DNA of 64,000 nucleotides from Corynebacterium jeikeium. Lineage in GTDB: Bacteria; Actinomycetota; Actinomycetes; Mycobacteriales; Mycobacteriaceae. Position 1 is the first letter of the stretch. Each line of letters opens with the position of its first letter. Positions 1 through 7,805 of the stretch are shown here, one piece after another. The stretch covers positions 62,001 through 126,000 of the forward strand of contig NZ_JFCH01000059.1 in assembly GCF_000738175.1 (NCBI RefSeq). The letters are read 5' to 3'. The notes under the pieces were generated by a model, which searched no databases, had not been told where the DNA came from, and saw only the letters and a program-made list of their open reading frames with translations. The position numbers and the translations under genes were made by a program.

Positions 1-3
1 GCT

Positions 4-1275
4 TTAGCCCGCGTACACCGCCGCGACGGCGGGTGTTGTTGCGTTAAGCAACACCTCCACCTGCCAGGGCCGCAGCCCCAGAGCGGTCCACTTGTCGCCG
101 AGCAGCTGCTCCCATTCCGCGACCGGGTCCTCGGCGCCGTCCAGCGCGCCGGTGTCTTCGGCCAGCCAGCAAGACCAGGCGGCTTGGCGCAGATTCTTCC
201 TGGTCACAATCGTGTCCAGGCGGATCTGTAGGGCATCCGCTGCGTTATCGGCCGCGGAGAGAATCGCTTCGGAGTAGGCAGCCGCGCGGGGGTATTCTTC
301 CGGCCAGACCTTGTGGTCAGGGGTGCCTCTCGTGGGGTTACGCGGCGGATGGAACTGCTGGGTCTCGAGATCCTGAGGATCGGACATGAGGGCGTCCGAA
401 AGAAGCTCGGCTAATTGCCTGCGAGCCCGAGGTTTCATGCGCGCCCGTGAGTGATGCAGGCAGGAGTTCAACTGCCGCAGCGCGCCGGCGCGGTCACGAT
501 CGGCGCGGCCGGCGATGTCCACGAGGTCGCGGCTGCGCAAGATCGCCTCCGGGGAGATATCGCCGCGGCGGGCCATGACGTCGCGGGATTCCCAGAGGTC
601 GTGGGCGATCCGGCGGGGCAGGGCGCGGCGCAGCGAACTCAAACCCTTCAGCCCCGTCCAGTCGTTGGCGGACAGGGGAGAGGCAGAGGCCAGCACGTAC
701 TCGCACTCCTGAACATACCAATCAGTGCGGCCGGTCTCGGCGAGGTCATCCAGGCAGCGATCCAGTAGCTCCAGCAGCCATTCGACGTCCAGGGCGGCGT
801 AGTTGAGCATCGCCTCGGTCAGCGGCCTGCGCGACCAATCGGCGTTGCCCTTATCCTTGGGCACCTCAATGTCGAAGTAGGTCTCCAGCATGCCGGAAAG
901 GCCGATACGCTCGGTGCCGAGGATCTGCCCGGCAATTTGCGTATCGTGCAGCACGCGCGGGCGCCAACCCAACGCCAACAGGCACGGCAGGTCGGTGTGC
1001 GCGGCGTGGAGCACCCATTCGGCTTCGTTCACGACGTTGGCCATGCGACGGGTGGCTTGGGGTTCGGCCTCGGGATCAATCAGGAAGGTGCCGGAGCCGT
1101 GGCGACGCAGCTGGATGAGGAACGCACGATCGTCGTAGCGGTAGGCAGAGGCGCGCTCCGTATCGATCGCGATGGGGCCAGTGCCCGCGGCGAGTGCGCG
1201 GGCGGCGGCGTCGATGTTCTGCGGGGTATCCCGCAGAACTGGTGTGCCGGCGGCGGGGACAGAGACAAAACTCAC
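4..1275 (-). CDS. rnd: Ribonuclease D (3'-5' exoribonuclease, HRDC domain)
   Basis: A 423-residue protein of the RNase D family, which trims RNA 3' ends such as tRNA precursors. The DEDDy exonuclease fold is visible: DTE at D38/E40, D95 in HTDLP, and Y159 with D163 in NYAALDVEW. An HRDC domain follows at roughly residues 215-290. The start is a GTG. A TATCGT -10 box ends 7 bases upstream, so the mRNA is probably leaderless. It lies downstream of the DUF3000 gene on the same strand, an order also known from C. glutamicum. Identification is firm; the precise substrate range in this organism is inferred. Confidence 0.93.
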   Translation of the reverse strand: MSFVSVPAAGTPVLRDTPQNIDAAARALAAGTGPIAIDTERASAYRYDDRAFLIQLRRHGSGTFLIDPEAEPQATRRMANVVNEAEWVLHAAHTDLPCLLALGWRPRVLHDTQIAGQILGTERIGLSGMLETYFDIEVPKDKGNADWSRRPLTEAMLNYAALDVEWLLELLDRCLDDLAETGRTDWYVQECEYVLASASPLSANDWTGLKGLSSLRRALPRRIAHDLWESRDVMARRGDISPEAILRSRDLVDIAGRADRDRAGALRQLNSCLHHSRARMKPRARRQLAELLSDALMSDPQDLETQQFHPPRNPTRGTPDHKVWPEEYPRAAAYSEAILSAADNAADALQIRLDTIVTRKNLRQAAWSCWLAEDTGALDGAEDPVAEWEQLLGDKWTALGLRPWQVEVLLNATTPAVAAVYAG

Positions 1276-1282
1276 GGCTATA

Positions 1283-1288
1283 ACGATA
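1283..1288 (-). promoter_or_regulatory. -10 box for rnd, leaderless spacing
   Basis: On the minus strand TATCGT lies 7 bases before the GTG start of rnd. This fits the corynebacterial TANNNT pattern and would place transcription initiation at or next to the start codon. No convincing -35 box is visible. Confidence 0.45.
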
Positions 1289-1332
1289 CGTCAGCCCGCC
1301 GCTAGCCTCGCTTCGGAGCCTCTCGCCTGTAC

Positions 1333-1359
1333 TAGGAGTCGTTTTATTAGGAGTCGTTT
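1333..1359. repeat. 12-bp direct repeat at the 3' end of the DUF3000 gene
   Basis: TAGGAGTCGTTT occurs at 1333-1344 and again at 1348-1359, a period of 15. The second copy contains the stop and last codons of the minus-strand DUF3000 gene, so the spacer copy duplicates that gene's 3' end. Confidence 0.8.
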
Positions 1360-1970
1360 GCGGCTGCGGTGCTTGCCGGACGGGCGCCAAAGGCCAGGCT
1401 GGTCACGCCCTCGGGCGGCAGCCCGGCGACGTTAGCCAGCACCTCCGCGAAGGCTTGGACGTGGCCCGTGAGGTCGGAACCAGTGGCGGTCCAGGAGGCG
1501 CGCATCTCCAGTTGGAAGGCGCGCGGTGGGCCGCCGATCTCGCCGTAGCGGACGGAAGCAGTAGAAGTCACCGTGCCGCCGAGGTCTGTGTATTCGCAGC
1601 TGGGGGAGTCCAGCTGTTCCTTGAGCCAATCCCACGCCACGTCCGGCAGCAGTGGATCGGAGGCCACGGCGGCATCCATGTCCGCCTGGATGTAGGCGAC
1701 CATGCGCATGCGCTTGCCTTGCCACTGCTCTTCGCCCTGCGGGTCGTGTAGTAGGATCAGGCGCCCGAAGGCATCGCCGGCGGGGGTTCCGGTGCTGTCG
1801 TCGCTGTCTTCGTCGGCGGGCAGCACCTCGAGGCCGATGGCGTGGCTGAGGGGTGCGAGGTTGCGGGGCGGTCGGATGTCTCCGACGCTGATGCCGCGAC
1901 GCACTTGTGCTTCCGACATGGAGCGCACCGCTTCGTGGAAGTACTCTGGGATCTCAGTCTCTTGGCTCAC
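1347..1970 (-). CDS. DUF3000 family protein
   Basis: A 207-residue cytoplasmic protein matching the actinobacterial DUF3000 family, whose function is not known. It has no signal peptide or membrane segment. The N-terminal half contains a tract rich in Asp and Ser (about residues 52-62), and the C-terminal half carries a conserved-looking ELRASW-type strand region. The GTG start is supported by a TAGGTT box 8 bases upstream, which predicts a leaderless mRNA. It is divergent from hemE and upstream of rnd, as in C. glutamicum. No role can be assigned from the sequence; only the family call is confident. Confidence 0.8.
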   Translation of the reverse strand: MSQETEIPEYFHEAVRSMSEAQVRRGISVGDIRPPRNLAPLSHAIGLEVLPADEDSDDSTGTPAGDAFGRLILLHDPQGEEQWQGKRMRMVAYIQADMDAAVASDPLLPDVAWDWLKEQLDSPSCEYTDLGGTVTSTASVRYGEIGGPPRAFQLEMRASWTATGSDLTGHVQAFAEVLANVAGLPPEGVTSLAFGARPASTAAANDS

Positions 1971-1978
1971 AAGGTCTA

Positions 1979-1984
1979 AACCTA
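1979..1984 (-). promoter_or_regulatory. -10 box for DUF3000 gene, leaderless spacing
   Basis: TAGGTT on the minus strand ends 8 bases before the GTG start at 1970. With the hemE promoter it makes a compact divergent promoter region in the 72 bases between the two genes. Confidence 0.45.
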
Positions 1985-2029
1985 GCCTTTAAGGTTTGTC
2001 GCGTTTGTGAGGCGCGCCGAGGGCGCTGG

Positions 2030-2035
2030 CATAAT
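2030..2035 (+). promoter_or_regulatory. -10 box for hemE, leaderless spacing
   Basis: CATAAT (one mismatch to TATAAT) ends 7 bases before the ATG at 2043. This favours that ATG as the start and predicts a leaderless hemE mRNA. The earlier GTG at 2007 and ATG at 2034 would lie upstream of the transcription start. A TTGTGA at 2005-2010 could act as a -35 with a long 19-base spacer. Confidence 0.55.
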
Positions 2036-2042
2036 GGCATCT

Positions 2043-3191
2043 ATGACGAGTGAGCCTTTTGATTGCCCCATCCAAGCTGACACCGCTGCCGCGGAGGCAA
2101 AGCGTCGCGCCCACAAGGACGCACCGTTCCTCGCCGCAGCGCGCGGAGAAACCCCAAGTCGCCGCCCGGTGTGGATGATGCGCCAGGCCGGCCGCTCCCT
2201 GCCGGAATACCGCGAGATCCGTAAGGACTACGGGATGCTGGAATCCTGCTTTAACCCGGAGCTGCTCGCGGAGATCACCCTGCAGCCGGTCCGCCGGCAC
2301 GACGCGGACGCGGCGATCCTGTTCTCCGACATCGTGGTGCCGCTCAAGGCCGCAGGAGTGGATTTGGATATTGTGGCCGGCCGCGGTCCCGTCCTACAGC
2401 ACCCCGTGCGCACGGCAGAGGAGGTAGCTGCGCTGCCGATCGTGGAGAGCAGTCAGCTCGATAGCATCGTCGAAGGCATCGGCGGTGTGCTGGAGGGGCT
2501 GCGCGACGACCAGGTCCTCATCGGTTTCGCAGGTGCGCCCTTTACCCTCGCCTCCTACCTCGTTGAGGGTGGTCCCTCGAAGAACCACGAGGTCACGAAG
2601 GCCCTGATGTACTCGCAGCCGGATGTGTGGCATGCCCTGATGCGCCAATTGACGCCCACTATTATCCGCTTCCTGCAGGTTCAGGCGGAGGCTGGCGTGG
2701 ATGCCCTGCAGCTGTTTGACTCCTGGGCCGGCTATCTGACGGCGCGGGATTACCGCGAGTTCGTCCGCCCGTACTCCACCGAGATTTTCAATGCGATGCG
2801 CGCCTACGGCGTGCCGATGATCCACTTCGGCGTGGGTACCGGCGAACTTCTCGGCGACATGGCCCTGGCCGGCCCCGATGTGGTGGGCGTGGATTGGCGC
2901 GTGCCGCTGGATTCCGCCGCCACCCGCGTATCCGCCGCGTTGCAAGAGGCTGACCCGACGGCGGAGCCGACCACCCGCGCCAAGGCGCTGCAAGGCAACC
3001 TGGATCCGGCTGTGCTGTTCGCCGGTCCGGACGTTGTAGAGGCGCAGATCGCCCGCATCTGTGCCGAGGCCGACCGCGCCATCGAGCGTGGCCAGGCCCG
3101 CGGACACATCTTCAACCTGGGGCACGGGGTTTTGCCGAACACCGATCCCGATGCCATCACCCGCGCCTTCGAGGAGGTACACAAGCGATGA
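2043..3191 (+). CDS. hemE: Uroporphyrinogen decarboxylase
   Basis: Decarboxylates the four acetate side chains of uroporphyrinogen III to give coproporphyrinogen III in the cytoplasm. The protein is 382 residues from the chosen ATG. Family signatures are clear: PVWMMRQAGRSLPEYR near the N-terminus, FSDIVVPLKAAGVDL, and FNLGHGVLPNTDP near the C-terminus. The start was chosen because the -10 box sits 7 bases upstream; in-frame starts at 2007 and 2034 are alternatives. The stop overlaps the ATG of hemY (ATGA), so the two are translationally coupled. The next two plus-strand genes act later in the same pathway. Confidence 0.95.
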   Translation: MTSEPFDCPIQADTAAAEAKRRAHKDAPFLAAARGETPSRRPVWMMRQAGRSLPEYREIRKDYGMLESCFNPELLAEITLQPVRRHDADAAILFSDIVVPLKAAGVDLDIVAGRGPVLQHPVRTAEEVAALPIVESSQLDSIVEGIGGVLEGLRDDQVLIGFAGAPFTLASYLVEGGPSKNHEVTKALMYSQPDVWHALMRQLTPTIIRFLQVQAEAGVDALQLFDSWAGYLTARDYREFVRPYSTEIFNAMRAYGVPMIHFGVGTGELLGDMALAGPDVVGVDWRVPLDSAATRVSAALQEADPTAEPTTRAKALQGNLDPAVLFAGPDVVEAQIARICAEADRAIERGQARGHIFNLGHGVLPNTDPDAITRAFEEVHKR

Positions 3192-4633
3192 AGGCCAACC
3201 AGTTTTCCTGCCACTTCGAGAAGCTAGATACCTCCGGGCTGGAGGGGCTGCGCGTCGCCATTATCGGCGGTGGCATCGCCGGCCTGGCCGCGGCATGGGA
3301 GCTGCGCCGTCAGCTGGGGCCGAACGCCCGGATCCTACTGACTGAGGCTTACGATCGCCTGGGCGGAAAGCTCAAGACCGTGAACTACGCCAATGGTCCG
3401 GTGGACATGGGAGCGGAGGCCTACATGGGGTTCCGCCAGGATTTCACTGAACTGGTTGAGTCCGTCGGGCTGGGCGACCAGCTGTGTGTGCCCTCCGGCC
3501 TGCCGAGCGGTTTCTATGTGGACGGCGCGCTGGTGGATATTCCGCGGCGCACGTTGATGGGCATCCCTTCCCGCGGCGCGGACGTTGCCGAGGTGGTGGG
3601 GCAGGACGGCGCTGCCCGCATCGACGCTGAGCGGAACGGCCAGCCGATGACGTGGACGCCAGGCCAGGACACCTCTGTCGGGCAATTGGTAGAGGCTCGC
3701 CTAGGTCGCATCGTGGTCGACCGTTTGGTGTCTCCGCTGCTGGGCGGCGTGTATTCCTGCAACGCTTTTGACCTGGGAGTGCGGGCTACGCTTCCACAGC
3801 TGGCGGCGGAGCTGGACCGCCGCGGCGCGTTAGGTCAGCCGTTCTTCCTGGTGGATGCCATTGAGCACCTTCTTTCCCAACGCCCCGCGCCCAAGGAGGG
3901 GGAGAAGCCGAAGCCCGTTTTTCGCAGCTTGCGCGGGGGTTACGCCAGCCTGGTAGACGCGCTGGTGCGCCACGCCGACCCGGAGCTCCTGCGCAACACT
4001 GCAGTAGAATCCATTGGCCGCACTCGCGGCGGCTACTACATCGATCCGATCGGCGAGTTCGATGCCGTCATCGTCGCCACTCCGGCGCCCACCGCGTCGG
4101 CCATCCTGCAGTACATGGCTCCCACTGCCGCGGACGTGCTGGGCGAGATCGATCTCGCCAGCAGCGTAGTCGTCGGCATGCGCATGGCTTCCGCCCACGG
4201 CATCCCGGAGCGTTCGGGCGTTCTTTCGGGAAGTGACGCCCCCACGGAGGCGAAGGCCTTCACGTTCTCGTCTCGTAAATGGCCACACTTGGCCGAGCGC
4301 GGGGGAGCCTTTGTGCGAGCTAGCTTCGGCAGCTTCGGCAACCCGTGGCACCTGGACGTAGATAACCGTGCCCTGCTGAGCTTCGCGGTCGAGGATCTGG
4401 AACGCATCACCGGCGAGCGGAAGACCCCGGAGGAGTATTTCGTGCAGCGCTGGTGGGGTGGACTGCCGCGCTATGGCGTGGGCTACATGGATGCAATGTC
4501 CCAGGCCTACGACGAGGTACTGGGCATCCGCGGGCTGGCGCTGGCCGGTTCGATGCTCAACGGTGTGGGCGTGCCCGCTACCGCCGCCTCGGGCGTGGAG
4601 GCCGCGCGGGAGATCATCCGCGAGATGGCGTGA
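3188..4633 (+). CDS. hemY: Coproporphyrinogen III / protoporphyrinogen oxidase (HemY type)
   Basis: A 481-residue FAD-dependent oxidase. The dinucleotide-binding motif VAIIGGGIAGLAAAWEL starts at about residue 23, and the C-terminal FAD-contact segment GLALAGSMLNGVGVPA is present. In Actinobacteria that also carry HemQ, this enzyme oxidises coproporphyrinogen III to coproporphyrin III rather than acting on protoporphyrinogen; that assignment is inferred from the context. It overlaps hemE by 4 bases. No transmembrane segment is evident, in keeping with the soluble Gram-positive HemY enzymes. Ferrochelatase, needed between this step and HemQ, is not in the window. Confidence 0.93.
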   Translation: MKANQFSCHFEKLDTSGLEGLRVAIIGGGIAGLAAAWELRRQLGPNARILLTEAYDRLGGKLKTVNYANGPVDMGAEAYMGFRQDFTELVESVGLGDQLCVPSGLPSGFYVDGALVDIPRRTLMGIPSRGADVAEVVGQDGAARIDAERNGQPMTWTPGQDTSVGQLVEARLGRIVVDRLVSPLLGGVYSCNAFDLGVRATLPQLAAELDRRGALGQPFFLVDAIEHLLSQRPAPKEGEKPKPVFRSLRGGYASLVDALVRHADPELLRNTAVESIGRTRGGYYIDPIGEFDAVIVATPAPTASAILQYMAPTAADVLGEIDLASSVVVGMRMASAHGIPERSGVLSGSDAPTEAKAFTFSSRKWPHLAERGGAFVRASFGSFGNPWHLDVDNRALLSFAVEDLERITGERKTPEEYFVQRWWGGLPRYGVGYMDAMSQAYDEVLGIRGLALAGSMLNGVGVPATAASGVEAAREIIREMA

Positions 4634-4690
4634 TCCACCCCACGCCTTGCTCCTCAGGAGGGTGATCTCGCGTAGATTGGACTTCGTATA

Positions 4691-4704
4691 AGCCGTTAAC
4701 GGCT
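4691..4704. promoter_or_regulatory. 14-bp perfect palindrome in hemQ upstream region
   Basis: AGCCGTTAACGGCT reads the same on both strands and lies in the 121-bp spacer between hemY and hemQ. TAGATT (4673-4678) and TATGAA (4716-4721) flank it as possible -10 boxes. It could be an operator or, if transcribed, a short stem. Which regulator would bind is unknown. Confidence 0.45.
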
Positions 4705-4730
4705 GCCATAGAACCTATGAATGGAACTCA

Positions 4731-4750
4731 GAAAGGCTAAAGAGGCTAAA
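4731..4750. repeat. Two 10-bp units carrying duplicate ribosome-binding-like sequences
   Basis: GAAAGGCTAA is followed directly by AGAGGCTAAA, five bases before the hemQ start at 4755. Each unit carries a purine-rich Shine-Dalgarno-like core; the second is better spaced. Confidence 0.5.
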
Positions 4751-4754
4751 CACC

Positions 4755-5471
4755 ATGACTGAACTGAACGCGCAGGAAATCAAGCGTCTCAACGCCGTCG
4801 TTCGCTTCGCCACCTACTCGGTCTTCAAGATCGAGCCGGGTGTGCTGGGGGATCGCGCGGAGGTAGCTGCTGATTTTCAGGCATTCATTGATTCCTTTGA
4901 GGATGAGGACCTGGTGATCCGCGGTGTCTACGACCTGTCCGCACTGCGCGCCGAGGCCGACGTCATGATCTGGTGGCACGCGGAGAAGATGCAGGATCTG
5001 CAGGTGGCCTACCGCCGCTTCCTCAAGGAAACCAAGCTGGGACAGGCCTGCGAGCCGGTATGGTCCAACACCTGCCTGCACCGCCCGAGCGAATTCAACA
5101 AGGCTCACCTGCCGTCCTTCATCATGGGCGAGGAGCCGGGTGATTGGATCTGCGTTTACCCGTTCGTCCGCAGCTACGACTGGTACACCATGGATCGCGC
5201 GGAGCGCTCCCGCCTGCTGCGCGAGCACGGCAAGGCCGCTCTCGGCTTCGACGAGGTTCGTGCTAACACCGTCCCCGCCTTCGCACTGGGTGACTACGAG
5301 TGGATCCTGGCCTTCGAGTCCCCGACGCTGGAGCGCATCGTCGAGCTGATGTATAAGATGCGCTACACGGAGGCGCGTCACCACGTGCGCGAGGAAATCC
5401 CGTTCTTCACCGGCCGCCGTGTCAACGGCGACAAGGAGGAGCTGGCCAGCTTCGTGGAGTCGCTGGCCTAG
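4755..5471 (+). CDS. hemQ: Coproheme decarboxylase (HemQ/ChdC)
   Basis: Converts coproheme to heme b by two oxidative decarboxylations using peroxide, the last step of the coproporphyrin-dependent route. The protein is 238 residues and belongs to the chlorite-dismutase superfamily. Counted from the ATG, Y135 (WICVYPF), H118 (NKAHLP) and H158 (REHGK) fall at the positions I know for the catalytic Tyr, distal His and proximal His of the C. diphtheriae enzyme. It is separated from hemY by 121 bp and probably has its own promoter. Convergent with msrB, whose stop lies 8 bases away. Confidence 0.95.
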   Translation: MTELNAQEIKRLNAVVRFATYSVFKIEPGVLGDRAEVAADFQAFIDSFEDEDLVIRGVYDLSALRAEADVMIWWHAEKMQDLQVAYRRFLKETKLGQACEPVWSNTCLHRPSEFNKAHLPSFIMGEEPGDWICVYPFVRSYDWYTMDRAERSRLLREHGKAALGFDEVRANTVPAFALGDYEWILAFESPTLERIVELMYKMRYTEARHHVREEIPFFTGRRVNGDKEELASFVESLA

Positions 5472-5479
5472 CCGCCTAG

Positions 5480-5914
5480 TTAATCGGCCGGATCTGCGGC
5501 CGGCTGCAGCGTCAAAGCAATGCTGTTGATGCAATAGCGCAGATCGGTGGGCGTGGGGTAACCCTCGCCCTCGAAAACGTGGCCCAGGTGGCCCTCGCAC
5601 TGCGCACAGAGAACCTCGATGCGGCGCATGCCGAGGGAATCGTCGACGCGGGTAATGACCGCTTCCGAATCCTTCGGGTCAAAAAAGCTCGGCCAGCCGC
5701 AGTGCGAATGGAACTTCTCGGTCGAGCGGAACAGCTCTGCCCCGCAGCCCTTGCAGGCGTACACACCCTCCGTCTCCGTGTCCGTGTACTCGCCCTTGAA
5801 GGGAGCCTCAGTCCCGGCCCGGCGGAGCACAGCGAACTCCTCGGGGGTCAGACGCTCGCGCCACTGCTCGTCAGTGAGCTTGCGGAAATCAGCGGTCGGG
5901 TTCAACTCAGCCAT
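5480..5914 (-). CDS. msrB: Peptide methionine-(R)-S-oxide reductase
   Basis: Reduces methionine-R-sulfoxide in oxidised proteins. From the ATG at 5914 it is 144 residues, typical of MsrB. It has both zinc-binding CxxC pairs (CKGC and CAQC) and the catalytic RYCINS segment near the C-terminus. This start is preferred over one 19 codons upstream because GGAGAAG lies just ahead of it, and because the longer form would run far into aftC. It overlaps the end of aftC by 8 bases, so the two are likely cotranscribed from the aftC promoter. Confidence 0.94.
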   Translation of the reverse strand: MAELNPTADFRKLTDEQWRERLTPEEFAVLRRAGTEAPFKGEYTDTETEGVYACKGCGAELFRSTEKFHSHCGWPSFFDPKDSEAVITRVDDSLGMRRIEVLCAQCEGHLGHVFEGEGYPTPTDLRYCINSIALTLQPAADPAD

Positions 5915-7172
5915 CAGTAGCTTCTCCTGTCCTAGTCTTGTCCCGGTAGAAAAGACCGTTCGTGTGTACATCGCCTAGGGGGTGGACGTTGTGGCGTCGT
6001 TCTCTAAAGAACCACATCGTAGAGGCCACCGCAGCGGCGACCAGTAACAGTGACCAACCAATAGTGCCGCGCGTATATTCCGCCACCCGGCCGTAGTTGA
6101 CCCACCGATCCGAGGACCAGGAGTCGTGGCTGAAGAAGAAGTACACGCCCAGCCACGCCACGGGGGTGTGCATCACGGAGCGGGGGGACAGAACCGTGAA
6201 GAGCAGCGGCAGCAGTAGCATTGAGTAGTACATCTGGCCCAGGCTGCTAATCAGGAACACGCCGGTCAGAAGCACGCCGGCGGTGCTTGCGGCCCACATC
6301 ACCGGATCGCGGTCGCGGAAGCGCAGCAGCATCGCCAGCGCCACGAGGACGCAGATCGCGGCCAGGATGCGCCACAGCCAGATCGTCCAGTCCGGGAAGC
6401 CGAAATACACGCCCACGCCGGGGATCGACGAATTGGCGAAATCCCGCACCCCGCCGAGGTAGGGCAGTAGCTTGTCGAAGTAATCGCCCGCGTTTGTGGT
6501 GAGCGGCCAGGCGATGACGTTCATGGCGACCGGGATCGCCAGTCCAGTGGCAATGGTGGACAGCTGGCGGCGCATCAAGGGAATGAAGAGCAGCGGCAGG
6601 AACTGTGGCTTGATCGTGATGGCCAGGCCGATGACAATGCCCGCTAGCACCCCTCGGTTGTTGATCAGCAGCCACAGGAACAGTGCCTCGGCCAGCAGCA
6701 GCACGCCGTTGATGTTGCCGAACCCGAGGGTGTTGGCGATCGATTCGGAGCTGAAGAGGAAGAAGATGCCGACGGGCAGGACCCAGGATCGCAGGGAATA
6801 GCCAAAGAGCTTCGTGAGCACTACGACCGCCAACACCGCCGCAACGCCGTTGCCGACCACGTACACTGCGCGTGCCAGGTCGATGTTCGTCTGTAATGAC
6901 AGGGGGCTCAGCAGCAGTGTGGCGCCGGGGGAGTAGAGGTAGTGCGGATCCGTGGAGGAGTAGTCCTGGTCGTAGATCGCCTCCTGGGCGCGGAACTTGT
7001 ATAGCGCTGAGATGACCGTTCCGAAGTCATCGGTGAGGCGCGAGTTCCAAGGGTGAACGAATACGCGCTGGATAAAGGTCATTACAGCCAGCGGCCAGAA
7101 CACCCAGCAGAGGATCTGGGAGGTGTCCACACGGCTATCTGCACGCATAGAGGAAAGTTTTTCGGCATTCAT
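5907..7172 (-). CDS. aftC: Alpha-(1->3)-arabinofuranosyltransferase, GT87 family
   Basis: A 421-residue polytopic membrane protein of the GT-C fold, DUF2029/GT87 type. AftC enzymes use decaprenyl-phosphoarabinose to add the branching alpha-1,3 arabinofuranose in cell-wall arabinogalactan and lipoarabinomannan. An acidic pair, D48-D49 in SRLTDDFG, follows the first membrane segment, as expected for the first extracytoplasmic loop of GT-C enzymes. Many hydrophobic segments fill the rest. The specific AftC name rests on the msrB-hemQ-DUF3000-rnd neighbourhood, the same as in C. glutamicum; a related GT87 mannosyltransferase is the alternative. A TAAAAT box lies 9 bases before the ATG. Confidence 0.82.
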   Translation of the reverse strand: MNAEKLSSMRADSRVDTSQILCWVFWPLAVMTFIQRVFVHPWNSRLTDDFGTVISALYKFRAQEAIYDQDYSSTDPHYLYSPGATLLLSPLSLQTNIDLARAVYVVGNGVAAVLAVVVLTKLFGYSLRSWVLPVGIFFLFSSESIANTLGFGNINGVLLLAEALFLWLLINNRGVLAGIVIGLAITIKPQFLPLLFIPLMRRQLSTIATGLAIPVAMNVIAWPLTTNAGDYFDKLLPYLGGVRDFANSSIPGVGVYFGFPDWTIWLWRILAAICVLVALAMLLRFRDRDPVMWAASTAGVLLTGVFLISSLGQMYYSMLLLPLLFTVLSPRSVMHTPVAWLGVYFFFSHDSWSSDRWVNYGRVAEYTRGTIGWSLLLVAAAVASTMWFFRERRHNVHPLGDVHTNGLFYRDKTRTGEATDG

Positions 7173-7181
7173 CGCCGACTA

Positions 7182-7187
7182 ATTTTA
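7182..7187 (-). promoter_or_regulatory. -10 box for aftC
   Basis: TAAAAT on the minus strand ends 9 bases before the aftC ATG at 7172. This would give a leader of no more than about two bases. Confidence 0.45.
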
Positions 7188-7234
7188 GACCCCGAATTTC
7201 CCCAAGAGAGCTGCCACGCCGCTGCTAAGGCATG

Positions 7235-7265
7235 AAAAAAGGGGGGCATGTGCGCCCCCAAAAAA
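7235..7265 (-). terminator. Intrinsic terminator after the tRNA cluster
   Basis: GGGGGC / GCCCCC form a 6-bp all-GC stem around a 6-base loop (7242-7259), flanked on both sides by six A/T bases. Read on the minus strand it ends in TTTTTT immediately after the stem, a classic Rho-independent terminator for the six upstream tRNA genes. The symmetric A/T flanks mean it could also work on the plus strand. Confidence 0.85.
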
Positions 7266-7271
7266 GTTTGG

Positions 7272-7344
7272 AGCGGATGACGAGACTCGAACTCGCGACC
7301 CTCACCTTGGCAAGGTGATGCGCTACCAACTGCGCTACATCCGC
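7272..7344 (-). tRNA. tRNA-Gly (GCC), copy 1
   Basis: A 73-base cloverleaf on the minus strand: acceptor GCGGATG/CATCCGC, anticodon loop TTGCCAA, T-loop TTCGAGT. CCA is encoded directly after the discriminator base (7269-7271). Identical in its body to the two other tRNA-Gly genes of the cluster. Last gene before the terminator. Confidence 0.97.
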
Positions 7345-7345
7345 G

Positions 7346-7370
7346 TGCGAAAGGCTTTTCAGCCTTCGCA
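7346..7370 (-). other. Spacer hairpin between tRNA-Val and tRNA-Gly, copy 1
   Basis: TGCGAAAGGCT and AGCCTTCGCA form a stem of about 10 bp with one bulged A. The same element recurs at 7687-7711 in the duplicated unit, and it may mark a processing site in the polycistronic precursor. Confidence 0.55.
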
Positions 7371-7394
7371 GGTGGATCCTGCAATGGGATCCTG

Positions 7395-7466
7395 TGCGCG
7401 ATACTGGGATCGAACCAGTGACCTCTTCCGTGTCAGGGAAGCGCTCTCCCGCTGAGCTAAACGCGC
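7395..7466 (-). tRNA. tRNA-Val (GAC), copy 1
   Basis: A 72-base cloverleaf on the minus strand with anticodon loop CTGACAC (GAC, valine), D-arm GCTC/GAGC and T-loop TTCGATC. CCA is not encoded. The acceptor stem has an apparent U-U mismatch at pair 6-67, identical in the second copy. Confidence 0.96.
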
Positions 7467-7496
7467 CTAAAGTTCACTATGGGTAAAAGAATGTGG

Positions 7497-7568
7497 AGGT
7501 GGAAACGGGAATCGAACCCGTGTACACGGTTTTGCAGACCGTTGCCTAAGCCACTCAGCCATTCCACC
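7497..7568 (-). tRNA. tRNA-Cys (GCA)
   Basis: A 72-base cloverleaf on the minus strand with acceptor GGTGGAA/TTCCACC, anticodon GCA, and the U73 discriminator expected for tRNA-Cys. CCA is encoded (7494-7496). It sits between the two copies of the Val-Gly unit. Confidence 0.96.
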
Positions 7569-7612
7569 GCGGCAAGAAACTCTTGCTCGTGGCCCACTTT
7601 AGTGAACCGTGG

Positions 7613-7685
7613 AGCGGATGACGAGACTCGAACTCGCGACCCTCACCTTGGCAAGGTGATGCGCTACCAACTGCGCTACATCCGC
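7613..7685 (-). tRNA. tRNA-Gly (GCC), copy 2
   Basis: Identical body to the tRNA-Gly at 7272-7344, offset by 341 bases, with encoded CCA. Member of the duplicated Val-Gly unit. Confidence 0.97.
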
Positions 7686-7686
7686 G

Positions 7687-7711
7687 TGCGAAAGGCTTTT
7701 CAGCCTTCGCA
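7687..7711 (-). other. Spacer hairpin between tRNA-Val and tRNA-Gly, copy 2
   Basis: Second copy of the hairpin at 7346-7370. The spacer is 48 bases here and 50 in the other copy; the difference lies next to tRNA-Val. Confidence 0.55.
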
Positions 7712-7733
7712 GGTGGATCCTAAGGGGATCCTG

Positions 7734-7805
7734 TGCGCGATACTGGGATCGAACCAGTGACCTCTTCCGTGTCAGGGAAGCGCTCTCCCGCTGAGCTAAA
7801 CGCGC
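7734..7805 (-). tRNA. tRNA-Val (GAC), copy 2
   Basis: Identical to the tRNA-Val at 7395-7466, offset by 339 bases. CCA is not encoded. Confidence 0.96.

Noticed and set aside
2394..3182. Minus-strand open frame of 262 codons inside hemE
   Set aside because: Shadow of hemE; no domain or start signal.
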